The notes beneath the pieces are model-generated. The model ran no database searches. It saw only the letters and a program-made list of their open reading frames with translations, and had not been told where the DNA came from. Shown here one piece after another: positions 8,741-17,575 of a stretch of DNA of 64,000 bases (positions within the stretch are counted from its first letter, which is position 1; each line of letters begins with the position of its first letter). Source of the stretch: Sediminispirochaeta smaragdinae DSM 11293 (lineage in GTDB: Bacteria; Spirochaetota; Spirochaetia; DSM-16054; Sediminispirochaetaceae); NCBI RefSeq assembly GCF_000143985.1, contig NC_014364.1, forward strand, positions 62,001 through 126,000. The letters run 5' to 3'. The position numbers and the translations under genes are program-made.

Positions 8741-10022
8741 TATGATACAAACCGGAGCCAGAGGTTTTTTGAAAGGTGCTGCCTTTGATGCTGCCGATGC
8801 CAAAGCTCAAGGTATCCGTGAAGATTTCCCCATTCTGACCGCTGGCCCGACTAAGCAGGGGGCCCCTCTGGTCTATCTCGACTCGGCTGCCACTTCACAA
8901 AAGCCCAGAGTCGTGATCGATGCGATTGTCGACTACTACGAAAACACAAACGCCAACGTCCACCGTTCCATCCATCGACTGGGAGAGGAAGCAACAGCGG
9001 CCTTGGAGTCGGGGAGGGCAGCGGTTGCCGATTATATCGGCGCTGCATCCAGCCGGGAGATCATCTTTACCCGAGGAACAACGGAATCCTTCAACCTTTT
9101 GGCCTCCAGCCTATGTCGCAGACTGGAAGCCGGGGATGAGATCATCTTAAGCGAAATGGAGCATCACGCGAACATTGTGCCCTGGCATATGGCCGCTCAA
9201 AACTATGGGGTTGTTCTCAAATTTCTTCCTTTGAACGAAGCCGGCGATCTTGAGCTATCCGATCTGGACCGCCTGTTGAGCCCGCGGACCAAGCTGGTCT
9301 CTCTTACACACATCTCTAACCTTCTGGGTACGATAAACCCCATAGGACAGATAGCTCCCATGGTGCATGCCCGGGGGGCGCTTTTGGCCGTTGATGCGGC
9401 CCAATCTCTTCCCCATATGCCCATTGATGTAAAAGCCCTTGGCGCGGATTTTCTGGCATTTTCCGGCCATAAGGCCTTTGCTCCCATGGGAATCGGCTGT
9501 CTTTATGGACGCCAAGAGCTTTTAGAAAGCCTTCCCCCGTGGCAGGGCGGGGGAGAGATGATCTCCGCGGTAGGCCTTCACGGTTTTTCCGTCAATGAAC
9601 TGCCCTGGAAGTTCGAGGCCGGTACCCCACATGTGGAAGGGGTGGTAGGACTCGAAGCGGCTCTTGATTATATGCAAAGGCTGGATCCTGCATGGATCGA
9701 TACATGGACCGCCTCTTTGGCCGCCTATACAATAGAAAGGCTTGAAGCGATACCGGGAGTGACGGTCCATGGTGCACCCCGCCTTCGAGCTGGGCTCTTT
9801 CCCTTTACCCTGGATGGGGTCCATGCTCACGATTTGGCTGCCTTTCTTGATCGCGGCGGTATCGCCGTACGTGCCGGAAAGCATTGCGCCCATCCCCTTT
9901 CCGACAAACTGGGGCTTCTCTCCAGCTGCCGCGTTAGTTTTCACGCCTATTCCACACGGGCCGATGCGGACGCGCTTATCAAACGTCTAACAGATGCGGC
10001 ACGCCGAGGAGCGATAGTATGA
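8733..10022 (+). CDS. sufS: Cysteine desulfurase SufS
   Basis: A PLP enzyme of about 429 residues that takes sulfur from cysteine for cluster assembly. It is a group II desulfurase: YLDSAATSQKPRVV near the N-terminus, the PLP lysine in SGHKAFAPMGIG, and the active-site cysteine in RAGKHCAHPL. I chose GTG at 8733, with GGAGG at 8722-8726 six bases away. It overlaps the end of sufD by 8 bases, the same spacing as sufC/sufB. TTG at 8727 and ATG at 8742 are alternatives. An N-terminal extension of about 25 residues precedes the conserved fold. The sulfur acceptor is the adjacent SufU. Confidence 0.96.
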   Translation: MANMIQTGARGFLKGAAFDAADAKAQGIREDFPILTAGPTKQGAPLVYLDSAATSQKPRVVIDAIVDYYENTNANVHRSIHRLGEEATAALESGRAAVADYIGAASSREIIFTRGTTESFNLLASSLCRRLEAGDEIILSEMEHHANIVPWHMAAQNYGVVLKFLPLNEAGDLELSDLDRLLSPRTKLVSLTHISNLLGTINPIGQIAPMVHARGALLAVDAAQSLPHMPIDVKALGADFLAFSGHKAFAPMGIGCLYGRQELLESLPPWQGGGEMISAVGLHGFSVNELPWKFEAGTPHVEGVVGLEAALDYMQRLDPAWIDTWTASLAAYTIERLEAIPGVTVHGAPRLRAGLFPFTLDGVHAHDLAAFLDRGGIAVRAGKHCAHPLSDKLGLLSSCRVSFHAYSTRADADALIKRLTDAARRGAIV

Positions 10023-10483
10023 GCACTATTGAAAGAGAGGTCGATCGCGAGATTATCTACGATCACTATACGCGGCCACGGCACTTTGGTGCCCTCGGTC
10101 CGGATGCTGTCATGCTGGAAAATCCTTCATGTGGTGATACCGTACGTCTCAGTATACGTGGTGGGATTTCGTCCGATGGCTCAGAGCCTCTGGAATTCCG
10201 GTTTGAGGGAAAAGGATGTTCCATCAGTCAGTCGTCCACCTCCATGATGGTCGAACTGCTTTCGGGTAAGAGCCGCGGAGAGGCCATTCGCATAGCGGAA
10301 CGTGTGCTCTCGGTCTTTCGGGGAGAGCGTGATCCCCATGTTTTGGAAGATTTGGGGGATATCTCTGCGCTTGCCGGGATTGCCCGCCTTCCTGTTCGCG
10401 TAAAGTGTGCGGCCCTGGCCTGGCAGGGGGCTCTTAAGCTTTTGCGGCAGCAAGAGCGAGCGTATTCGGAAGTAGATCGATAG
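10019..10483 (+). CDS. sufU: Sulfur transfer protein SufU
   Basis: A 154-residue IscU-fold protein of the SufU type. The three cysteine motifs are intact: NPSCGD, GKGCSISQSS and RVKCAALAW. SufU of Gram-positive bacteria is a zinc-dependent sulfurtransferase that activates SufS, and the insertion between the second and third cysteine motifs fits SufU better than IscU. The ATGA overlap with sufS indicates coupling. It ends the operon. No sufE, sufA or sufR is found, so SufU is the likely sole acceptor. It converges on the LacI gene with 9 bases between. Confidence 0.95.
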   Translation: MSTIEREVDREIIYDHYTRPRHFGALGPDAVMLENPSCGDTVRLSIRGGISSDGSEPLEFRFEGKGCSISQSSTSMMVELLSGKSRGEAIRIAERVLSVFRGERDPHVLEDLGDISALAGIARLPVRVKCAALAWQGALKLLRQQERAYSEVDR

Positions 10484-10492
10484 TTCCCTCTA

Positions 10493-11521
10493 TTAGCGCC
10501 TGATACTTTCCCGGAGAATCAAGGCGCCGCCTACAAGCGAGCGAACCGTGGGGCTTCCGGGTGCCTCAATGCGGTTGTGAAGCTGTTTGACGGCTATGCT
10601 GGCGATATCCCGTTTCGATACCTCTATGGTGGAAAGAGGGGGATCGGCCTGGGCAGACTGAGGGAGATTGTCGAAACCCAGCAGCGATACATCTTCCGGA
10701 ATTCTAAAACCGTGCTCTTTGAGCGCTTTTATCGTGCCAAGGGCCATGATATCGTTGGAACAAATATAGGCTTTATGCGTAAGTTTTTTATGTTCTTCCA
10801 GGTAAGCGTTCATATCGCGATACGCTCCGTGAAAGGTTGATTCGACGGAAATAATATCCGGATTCATGTCCGGATAATACGAAATGCTTTCTTTATATGC
10901 GTTTTCACGAATTCTAAAGTTTGAGATATCGGAATAACTGGCGACAAAACCGATTTCCGGAAACCCGAGCTCTTTTAGATAGATAAAAGCCTTATAGATA
11001 GAACTCTTGTTATCCATATCCACAAAATCAAAGGGTAGATATTCGTTGTAGGTATCGATGAAGACTATAGGAATGGTAGTGGTGGAAAAAAGCAGCATAT
11101 CATCCCGGTTTAATTCCGTGGCAAGAACAATTGCCCCTGAAATTGATGGTTCCTGCAGTGCGCTGGCGATGATATCGGCTACAGAGGTATGGGCAAAGGA
11201 AACCACCTCAAGTTTGTAGTCAAGTTCCTGTGCCCCCGAAGTGAGGCCGTCGAGATAGTCGGCAATGAACACATCGTGATCGCGGTTGATGACCTGGCCA
11301 TGTTTGGCAATCTTTAAGAATTTTATGGTCCGTTGCTGTGATGCCGGGCCATGGCTCTTATTGTAATCAAAATGGCGTATCGCTTTCAGTACACGGTCTC
11401 TGGTCTCCGGACTGATGTTTCCCTTGTTGTTGAGAACAAGCGAGACCGTGGCACTGGAAACCTCGGCATAATTTGCAATATCTTTCAGTGTTACTTTCAC
11501 TCCGTATAAGTCCTTTTCCAT
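10493..11521 (-). CDS. LacI-family transcription regulator
   Basis: A 342-residue repressor with an N-terminal LacI helix-turn-helix (TLKDIANYAEVSSATVSLVLNN), a hinge, and a periplasmic-binding-protein-like sensor domain. It is divergent from the aldolase-TTT-DhaKL genes and probably controls them through palindromes at 11683-11736. Effector unknown. The ATG at 11521 lies 7 bases from the likely transcription start and has no ribosome site. A GTG at 11500, giving an N-terminus VKVTLKDIA, is preceded by AAAAGGA and is the more typical family start. The true start is therefore open between the two. Confidence 0.93.
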   Translation of the reverse strand: MEKDLYGVKVTLKDIANYAEVSSATVSLVLNNKGNISPETRDRVLKAIRHFDYNKSHGPASQQRTIKFLKIAKHGQVINRDHDVFIADYLDGLTSGAQELDYKLEVVSFAHTSVADIIASALQEPSISGAIVLATELNRDDMLLFSTTTIPIVFIDTYNEYLPFDFVDMDNKSSIYKAFIYLKELGFPEIGFVASYSDISNFRIRENAYKESISYYPDMNPDIISVESTFHGAYRDMNAYLEEHKKLTHKAYICSNDIMALGTIKALKEHGFRIPEDVSLLGFDNLPQSAQADPPLSTIEVSKRDIASIAVKQLHNRIEAPGSPTVRSLVGGALILRESIRR

Positions 11522-11534
11522 TTTTTGCTATCTA

Positions 11535-11563
11535 AGTATATCCGCGGAGTTATATTTTAGCAA
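11535..11563 (-). promoter_or_regulatory. Promoter of the LacI-family gene
   Basis: On the minus strand TTGCTA (11563-11558) and TATACT (11540-11535) are separated by 17 bases. The start of transcription would be near 11528. The surrounding 11522-11650 stretch is very AT-rich and holds no gene. Confidence 0.5.
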
Positions 11564-11650
11564 TAAAATAGTAAAAATTTTACCACCTTTTACTTTGCAA
11601 ATATTCGTATATAGGCATTTTTTGTGCCGAAAACTACCAAAAAATAAAAC

Positions 11651-11736
11651 TTGACAGCTGAAAAAAAGCATTGTACCCTATGTTAGTAAAACGTTAACTA
11701 AACGTTTACCAATATTAGTGGTTAAAGATTTACTAA
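11651..11736 (+). promoter_or_regulatory. Promoter and operator cluster of the aldolase/TTT operon
   Basis: TTGACA at 11651-11656 with TACCCT at 11674-11679 (17-base spacer) is the likely promoter. Just downstream lie the perfect palindrome TAAACGTTTA (11699-11708), typical in size and CG centre of LacI-family operators, and two TTAGT...ACTAA inverted pairs (11683-11701 and 11715-11736). The divergent LacI-family protein is the obvious candidate binder. Confidence 0.6.
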
Positions 11737-11751
11737 CTGTAAGGGGAAAGT

Positions 11752-12654
11752 ATGAAAAAACTTTATGGTCTTACAACAGCCATGATTACGCCCTACGACA
11801 ATAAGGGGAAGCTCAATCTCGACATGGTTGGTGAAATGACCCGCTTTCAAATAGAGCGGGGGACGCATTGTCTCTATCCCGGTGGTACGACCGGTGAAAT
11901 GTACCTTTTATCGGAAGAGGAACGAAAGGCTTTGGCCAAGGCTACCGTTGATGCGGGCAAGGGAAAAGCGAACATTTTTATTCATGTGGGTGCGATGACC
12001 CAGGATGAAACCATTCGTCTTGCACAACACGCCAGCGAGATCGGAGCGGACGGTATCGGGGTTGTGACCCCTTCCTATTTTAAGGTTACCGATGGGATGA
12101 TGGTGAACTATTTTACAACGATTGCAAACAGTGTTCCAAACGATTTTCCCATCTATCTTTACAATATTCCGCAATGTTCGGGAAACGATCTAAAACCGGA
12201 CACCATTCGTCAGATTATTGACAGGGCTCCCAATGTGGTGGGGATTAAGTATAGTTTTGCCGATTTTGTCAGGACCATCGAATATGTCGGAATCGCTGAG
12301 GATTTCTCCGTAGTTATCGGAGCAGATATTCTTTTCCATTCCGGTCTTGCCATGGGCTGTACCGGAACCGTTTCCGGGGTTGCCTCTGTTTATCCCGAGC
12401 CCTTTGTTGCCATCTACGATGCTTTTCTCAAAGGCGACCAGGAAAAGGCGCGGCGGATTCAGAAAAAAGCGGTTGAAATCGCCAACCTGCTGAAAAATGG
12501 CTCAAATATGTCCTATTTCAAAATTGCGCTTAAACATCGGGGATATGACGTCGGGGGTATGCGCGCACCTCTCATGGATTTGTCCGATGAAGAACAGCAG
12601 CGGCTCGTCGAGCAGCTTAACGTATGGGAAGACTCGGCTCTTGGCGAGTTCTGA
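11752..12654 (+). CDS. DapA-family aldolase/synthase (DHDPS/NAL superfamily)
   Basis: A 300-residue class I aldolase. The family motifs are clear: GGTTGE at residues 44-49, YNIP with Tyr137, and the Schiff-base Lys166 in GIKYS. Members add or remove pyruvate from an aldehyde or semialdehyde, or act as dehydratases. Lysine synthesis is unlikely here, because the gene heads a LacI-controlled operon with a TTT transporter and a DhaK/DhaL kinase. A catabolic role, splitting a 2-keto-3-deoxy acid to pyruvate and an aldehyde, fits best. This is inference from context. GGGGAAAG precedes the ATG. Confidence 0.9.
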   Translation: MKKLYGLTTAMITPYDNKGKLNLDMVGEMTRFQIERGTHCLYPGGTTGEMYLLSEEERKALAKATVDAGKGKANIFIHVGAMTQDETIRLAQHASEIGADGIGVVTPSYFKVTDGMMVNYFTTIANSVPNDFPIYLYNIPQCSGNDLKPDTIRQIIDRAPNVVGIKYSFADFVRTIEYVGIAEDFSVVIGADILFHSGLAMGCTGTVSGVASVYPEPFVAIYDAFLKGDQEKARRIQKKAVEIANLLKNGSNMSYFKIALKHRGYDVGGMRAPLMDLSDEEQQRLVEQLNVWEDSALGEF

Positions 12655-12693
12655 TCCCGATAACCTTTTTTATTTTCAAGAAGGAGTAAGAAC

Positions 12694-13659
12694 ATGAAGA
12701 AAAAGATCACTATGGTACTGATCGCTTTGCTGGCGGTCGGTACCCTCTGTTTTGCCAACGGCCAGTCCGAAGGCCAGCCTTTTCCGGCCAAGGAAGTAAC
12801 CATTGTCGTTCCCTATTCTCCAGGTGGCGCTTCCGATACCGTAACCCGTATCATTGCAAAGAATACCGAATCTGCATTGGGCGTTCCCGTAATCGTCACC
12901 AACAAGACCGGTGCTTCCGGTTCCATTGGTATGGACTATGTGAGAAAAAGCACACCTGACGGATATACCATCTCCTACATGCCCGTTGAATCCACCATGG
13001 TAAGTGCTCTTGGCTATACCGATCTCGCTCCCGCAGATTTTGATTTTGTTGCAGGTGCCATGACCCTTTCCGCCGCCCTTACCGTTCGTGCGGACGCTCC
13101 CTGGGACAGTGTCGAGGAGTTTCTTGCATATGCAAAAGCGAACCCCGGCAAGCTGAATATCGGTAACTCAGGCACCGGATCTATCTGGCACATCGCAGCC
13201 GCCTCGATCGAGGAGTCGCAAGGCGTTCAATTCAACCACGTTCCTTTTGAAGGTGCGGCTCCTGCCATTGCCGCCCTCCTCGGCGGACACATCGATGCCA
13301 TAACGGTAAGTGATGCAGAAGTTCTTCCTAATGTAAAGAACGGGGACTTTAAGGTCCTTGCCGTGATGGGAAATGAACGATCCGCTACACTTCCAGAGGT
13401 TCCCACCCTCAAAGATCTGGGAATCGATGTCGCCGTATTCGGTTGGGGTGGTTTTGCCGTTCCCAAGGGAACCCCCGACGATGTCAAGGCGATTCTCGGC
13501 GCCGCTTTCAAGGTTGGTATAGGATCTGCTGATTTTGCCCAGCTGTGTAAAGAACGAGGCTTTACCCAGAAATATATGACCGGCAAGGAAATTCAGGAAT
13601 TCGCACAGGAACAGTATGAATACTATTCCAAGCTGATCCCCAAACTGGGAATTCACTAA
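12694..13659 (+). CDS. TTT transporter periplasmic binding protein (TctC family)
   Basis: A 321-residue exported protein. A signal peptide (MKKKITMVLIALLAVGTL) ends in CFANGQ. The mature part has the TctC/Bug fold: VPYSPGGASDTVTR binds the carboxylate, and NKTGASGSIG and NIGNSGTGSIWH follow the usual order. It captures an organic acid and delivers it to the TctB/TctA membrane pair encoded downstream. It lies 39 bases after the aldolase gene, preceded by AAGGAG. A perfect stem-loop after the gene probably raises its level over the membrane subunits. Confidence 0.95.
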   Translation: MKKKITMVLIALLAVGTLCFANGQSEGQPFPAKEVTIVVPYSPGGASDTVTRIIAKNTESALGVPVIVTNKTGASGSIGMDYVRKSTPDGYTISYMPVESTMVSALGYTDLAPADFDFVAGAMTLSAALTVRADAPWDSVEEFLAYAKANPGKLNIGNSGTGSIWHIAAASIEESQGVQFNHVPFEGAAPAIAALLGGHIDAITVSDAEVLPNVKNGDFKVLAVMGNERSATLPEVPTLKDLGIDVAVFGWGGFAVPKGTPDDVKAILGAAFKVGIGSADFAQLCKERGFTQKYMTGKEIQEFAQEQYEYYSKLIPKLGIH

Positions 13660-13677
13660 GATCGAAAGATTTGGTTG

Positions 13678-13707
13678 GGAGGCAGGCTTTTGGGCCTGCC
13701 TCCTTTT
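13678..13707 (+). terminator. Partial terminator between binding protein and membrane subunits
   Basis: A perfect 10-base stem, GGAGGCAGGC with GCCTGCCTCC and a 6-base loop, is followed by TTTT then CC. The short T run suggests incomplete termination, or a 3' stabiliser, and downstream genes lack another clear promoter. Confidence 0.7.
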
Positions 13708-13728
13708 CCATAGCAAAGGGAGTTTTAT

Positions 13729-14175
13729 ATGTTGTATGGAGATCTTGTCTTCGGGGCCGTATCTCTGGGCTTGAGCGTTTGGTTTTTCATTATGAGTCTC
13801 GGCTTTCCGTCGGGTTCCTCGTCCAATGGTGTCCCCGGTGCCGGTTTTTTTCCCGGAGTTATTTCTATCCTCATTGCCCTTGTTTCGATTGTTTTAATGG
13901 TTCAAGGGTTTCGACAAAAACGACACTATTTTCAACCGGTCAAATCGATAAAGGAGATGCCGACAAACACCAGGAATCTTTTTCTTACGATAGTTTCTTT
14001 GATGATTTTTATGCTTCTCTGGAAGTTTGTACATTTTTTTGTTGCTATTGGGGCCTTTATTTTTTTCCTTAATGTACTGTTTCGCCAAAAACTCCTTGTC
14101 AACATCATCTACACGGTGGTCAGCATCGCATTTATCTATTTGACGTTCGGAAAAATTTTTCACGTCATGTTCTGA
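13729..14175 (+). CDS. TTT transporter small membrane subunit (TctB family)
   Basis: A 148-residue protein with four predicted membrane helices (about residues 5-25, 38-60, 85-103 and 120-140). The loop GVPGAGFFPG after the first helix is typical of TctB, the small subunit of tripartite tricarboxylate transporters. Conservation in this family is low, so the call leans on position between TctC and TctA, size and topology. A ribosome site (AAAGGGAG) precedes the ATG. It is 22 bases ahead of the large subunit gene. Confidence 0.9.
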   Translation: MLYGDLVFGAVSLGLSVWFFIMSLGFPSGSSSNGVPGAGFFPGVISILIALVSIVLMVQGFRQKRHYFQPVKSIKEMPTNTRNLFLTIVSLMIFMLLWKFVHFFVAIGAFIFFLNVLFRQKLLVNIIYTVVSIAFIYLTFGKIFHVMF

Positions 14176-14197
14176 TTAGAAACGGAAGGTTATTTGT

Positions 14198-15709
14198 ATG
14201 GGTATATGGTTACACGTGCTGCAATCGCTTCTCAATCCCGGTGTGCTTCTCTATTTGCTTTTCGGGGTGGTAATCGGGAGTTTTCTCGGGGGGCTTCCGG
14301 GCTTAACTGCAACCATGGGGATTGCGATTCTTACCCCAATTACATTTTGGTTCAGCCCGGAGAAGGGATTTGCAATGCTTATCGGGGTTTGGAACTCGGC
14401 CATCTGGGCCGGAGGACTTACCGCGATATTGGTCAATACACCGGGAACTCCCGCATCGATTGCCACCACTTTTGATGGTTTTGCCCTGACGAAGCTGGGA
14501 AAGGCCAAACTTGCTTTGCAGATCAATACGGTTTTCTCTGTGTTCGGGGGACTTTTCAGTACGCTGATTTTGATTGTTGCGGCCTTTCCCCTTGCTAAAC
14601 TGGCCATCAAGTTTGGGCCGGCCGAATACTTCATGCTGGGGCTTTTCGGTCTTACCATGATGATTTCAGTCTCGGGAAACTCCTTAACAAAAGGCGCCTT
14701 GATGGGCTTTGCCGGACTACTGGTTTCCACCATCGGTCTTGACCCTATCCTGGCAGCAAAGCGCTTTACATTCGGTATCACCGATTTGCTGATGGGCGTC
14801 TCGTTCATCCCCGTAATGATCGGCATGTTTGGTGTTGGGGAAGTGCTGTATCAGATTTCTGTTTCCAAAAGCGATGATTTTATCGAACGGGATGAGAACG
14901 CTTCTGACAAGCCTATCGATTTGGGAAAAGATCATTTAACTCTGAAGATGATCTGGGAGATGGGGCCGCTTGCTTTTCTGATGGCGGCGGTTGCCACGGT
15001 CGTTGGTGCTATTCCAGCTGCGGGAGGGGATATCGCATCAATTATTTGCTGGGGCCAGGCAAAACGCTTATCACGGCATCCGGAAAAATACGGAAAAGGA
15101 TCGGAAGAGGGGCTTGCCACAAGTTGTATTGCCAACAACGGTGTACTTGGTGGTGCCCTGACGACCATGTTGACCCTTGGGATTCCGGGGGATGCTGCAA
15201 CCGCCATCATGATCGGTTCGCTCATGATGTACGGGATGCAGCCTGGACCGCGAATGTTCGTGGAGAACAAGGAGTTCGTCATTACCATCATGCTGCTGAT
15301 GATTTTTGCCAATATCATCATATTGCTGTATGGTCTGCTTACCACCAAGGCCTCTATCAAACTTTTGTCTGTGAAAAAACAGTTTATCTGGGTGACGGTT
15401 CTGATTCTTTGTATTGTCGGCTCCTTTGCCCTGAATAATTCGATGTTTGATGTCGTTGTCATGCTGATTGCGGGTTTCCTCGGGTTTTTTATGAAGCGGA
15501 TGGATTATGCGCCGGGTCCCTTTATTCTCGGACTGCTGCTCGGGAAAATTATCGAATCGAATCTGCGTCGAGCGCTCTCGTTGACACAGGGAAGTTACAG
15601 TTTCCTTCTGACTCATCCCATCGTCATTGTTCTTGAGGTGTTGATCATACTTGCACTGATTGGGCCTCTCGTAAAAAAACTACGCAATGGCCGAAAGGCT
15701 GTTGCCTGA
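14198..15709 (+). CDS. TTT transporter large membrane subunit (TctA family)
   Basis: A 503-residue inner-membrane protein with about 11-12 helices. TctA hallmarks include GGLPGLTATMGIAILTP near the N-terminus, NTPGTPASIATTFDG, and the inverted-repeat counterpart LTLGIPGDAATAIMIG in the second half. It moves the solute using an ion gradient together with TctB and the TctC-type protein. The substrate is unknown; known members carry citrate, tartrate, terephthalate and other carboxylates. Coupled to an aldolase and a kinase, a sugar acid is a sensible guess. Ribosome site is weak (GGAAGG). Confidence 0.96.
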   Translation: MGIWLHVLQSLLNPGVLLYLLFGVVIGSFLGGLPGLTATMGIAILTPITFWFSPEKGFAMLIGVWNSAIWAGGLTAILVNTPGTPASIATTFDGFALTKLGKAKLALQINTVFSVFGGLFSTLILIVAAFPLAKLAIKFGPAEYFMLGLFGLTMMISVSGNSLTKGALMGFAGLLVSTIGLDPILAAKRFTFGITDLLMGVSFIPVMIGMFGVGEVLYQISVSKSDDFIERDENASDKPIDLGKDHLTLKMIWEMGPLAFLMAAVATVVGAIPAAGGDIASIICWGQAKRLSRHPEKYGKGSEEGLATSCIANNGVLGGALTTMLTLGIPGDAATAIMIGSLMMYGMQPGPRMFVENKEFVITIMLLMIFANIIILLYGLLTTKASIKLLSVKKQFIWVTVLILCIVGSFALNNSMFDVVVMLIAGFLGFFMKRMDYAPGPFILGLLLGKIIESNLRRALSLTQGSYSFLLTHPIVIVLEVLIILALIGPLVKKLRNGRKAVA

Positions 15710-15736
15710 AAACATCTTTGCTGGAAGAGGAGAATT

Positions 15737-16747
15737 ATGAAGAAATTTCTTAACGCCCCTGAGGCTTTTGTTGATGAAATGCTTGAGGGGATTATGGCTG
15801 CTCATCCTGATCAGATGAGCTATGTGAATGATGATATCCGCTGTGTTGTACGAAAAGACCTTTCAAAGAAGAAGGTTGCTCTTGCTTCAGGCGGGGGCTC
15901 CGGTCATCTTCCCACCTTTATGGGCTATGTGGGAGAAGGGATGCTCGACGGCTGCCCTGTCGGCGGGGTATTTCAATCCCCCAGTTCCGACCAGATGTAT
16001 GAAGTGACCAAAGCCATAGACCGCGGTGCCGGGGTTTTGTATATCTACGGAAACTACAGCGGGGACATCATCAATTTCGACATGGCCGCCGAACTTGCCG
16101 ACTTCGACGATATTCGTGTCGAGACGGTAGTGGCAGCCGATGATGTTGCCTCCGCCCCGAAAAGCGAAACCGAAAAGCGTCGGGGGGTTGCCGGGATCTT
16201 TTATCTTTTTAAAATCGCCGGAGCCGCCGCGGAGGCTGGAATGGATATGGATGAGGTAAAACGGGTTGCCGAAAAGGTGAACGGCCGGGTTGCAACCATG
16301 GGGGTTGCCCTTTCACCCTGTATCATCCCCGATGTGGGGAAACCCTCCTTTACTATCGGTGAGGATGAAATGGAAATCGGCATGGGCATCCATGGGGAAC
16401 CGGGTATCAGGCGGGGAAAGCTTCGCAGTGCCGATGAGGTCGTAAATGAGATCCTTCCGAAGCTTATCGATGATCTTTCTCCCGAATCCGGCAGTGAGGT
16501 ATCGATTCTCGTCAACGGACTCGGCGCCACCCCGAAAGAGGAGCTCTATATTATCTACCGACGTATCGCTCAGGTGTTAAAGGAACGGGGATTGAAGCCG
16601 GTAAAGATTTATTGCGGCGAGTTTGCCACATCCATGGAGATGGCCGGTTTTTCCATCTCCATGATCTGTCTTGACGATGAGCTGAAGAAATTTCTTGCCG
16701 CACCAGCCTGTACCCCCTTCTTCGAGCAGGGAGAACTGGAGTTGTAG
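15737..16747 (+). CDS. dhaK: Dihydroxyacetone kinase-like subunit DhaK
   Basis: A 336-residue substrate-binding subunit. The catalytic residues known for DhaK are all present: His57 in SGGGSGH, Asp110 in GNYSGD, and His219 in GIHGEPG, which binds the carbonyl substrate as a hemiaminal. It works with DhaL, encoded 2 bases downstream. No DhaM phosphotransferase subunit is found in the window, so phosphoryl transfer from PEP is not evident and an ATP-dependent two-part kinase is more likely. In this operon the substrate may be the triose or tetrose released by the aldolase rather than dihydroxyacetone itself. GAAGAGGAG precedes the ATG. Confidence 0.93.
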   Translation: MKKFLNAPEAFVDEMLEGIMAAHPDQMSYVNDDIRCVVRKDLSKKKVALASGGGSGHLPTFMGYVGEGMLDGCPVGGVFQSPSSDQMYEVTKAIDRGAGVLYIYGNYSGDIINFDMAAELADFDDIRVETVVAADDVASAPKSETEKRRGVAGIFYLFKIAGAAAEAGMDMDEVKRVAEKVNGRVATMGVALSPCIIPDVGKPSFTIGEDEMEIGMGIHGEPGIRRGKLRSADEVVNEILPKLIDDLSPESGSEVSILVNGLGATPKEELYIIYRRIAQVLKERGLKPVKIYCGEFATSMEMAGFSISMICLDDELKKFLAAPACTPFFEQGELEL

Positions 16748-16749
16748 CC

Positions 16750-17388
16750 ATGGCGGAACGAACGAAAGAACGTGCGGCTGTAGATGCCGTGCTTGCCTCG
16801 ATATCGGGGATCATGTCGGAGAATCGTGAATTCCTGATCAAGATAGACGGGGTGATCGGCGACGGAGACCTCGGCATCACCATGGATAAGGCCTTTTCTG
16901 CTGCGGCAGAAGGGGTTGTCTCCCTCGATGAACCTCAGGTTCCAAAGGCCTTGATCGAGGCAGGAAAGATCATGGCAAAGAATGCCCCCTCGACCATGGG
17001 AACCTTAATGGCCACCGGTTTTATGTACGGCGGTAAGGCCCTGGGTGAGGAAGAGATGCTCAGCGCCGGAGGCCTGTACGCCTTTTTTAAGGGATTTCTT
17101 GAAGGGGTGGAAAAACGTGGAAAGGCAAAGCCCGGAGAAAAGACACTTCTCGATGTTTTGGACCCGGTGGTCCGTGCCTTGGAGGCAAAACAGGAGGCCG
17201 ACCTTTCAGATGCCCTTGAGGCCGCGATGAAGGCGGCCGAGGAAGGTTTAAAGGCCACCGAAAAGATGGTTTCCCAACACGGCAAGGCCGCCGTTTACCG
17301 GGAACAAACCCTTGGAAAACAGGACCCCGGAGCAACGGCGATGCTCTTCGTCGTAAAGGGATTCCGGGAGGCGCTTACAACACTGTAG
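16750..17388 (+). CDS. dhaL: Dihydroxyacetone kinase-like subunit DhaL
   Basis: A 212-residue nucleotide-binding subunit. The Mg-binding aspartates are in place (Asp33, Asp38 and Asp40 of KIDGVIGDGD), as are STMGTLMATG and DPGATAML. Leu41 replaces the histidine of the usual GDGDHG, a change seen in several DhaL-like proteins. LDVLDPV corresponds to the MLD.L.P helix. It probably holds ATP and phosphorylates the substrate bound to DhaK. It ends the operon; a strong terminator lies 65 bases further on. Confidence 0.92.
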   Translation: MAERTKERAAVDAVLASISGIMSENREFLIKIDGVIGDGDLGITMDKAFSAAAEGVVSLDEPQVPKALIEAGKIMAKNAPSTMGTLMATGFMYGGKALGEEEMLSAGGLYAFFKGFLEGVEKRGKAKPGEKTLLDVLDPVVRALEAKQEADLSDALEAAMKAAEEGLKATEKMVSQHGKAAVYREQTLGKQDPGATAMLFVVKGFREALTTL

Positions 17389-17453
17389 TCTGGGTACAGC
17401 CTGGGAGAAATAGGAACGTTCCGTATTGTGTGGGAATTACGGACGCTAATTAT

Positions 17454-17481
17454 GCCGCCTGATATGAGGGCGGCTTTTTTT
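17454..17481 (+). terminator. Rho-independent terminator of the aldolase/TTT/DhaKL operon
   Basis: GCCGCC at 17454-17459 pairs with GGCGGC at 17468-17473, followed by eight T. It sits after dhaL and before the flavodoxin-like gene. Confidence 0.8.
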
Positions 17482-17575
17482 ATTCAGATTAATATTTTTG
17501 TATCTTCAGTCACAAATGCTTTTGGGATGTGTCTAAATAATTGAAACCAAGCAAATATGTAGGAGTAAGGTAGTG

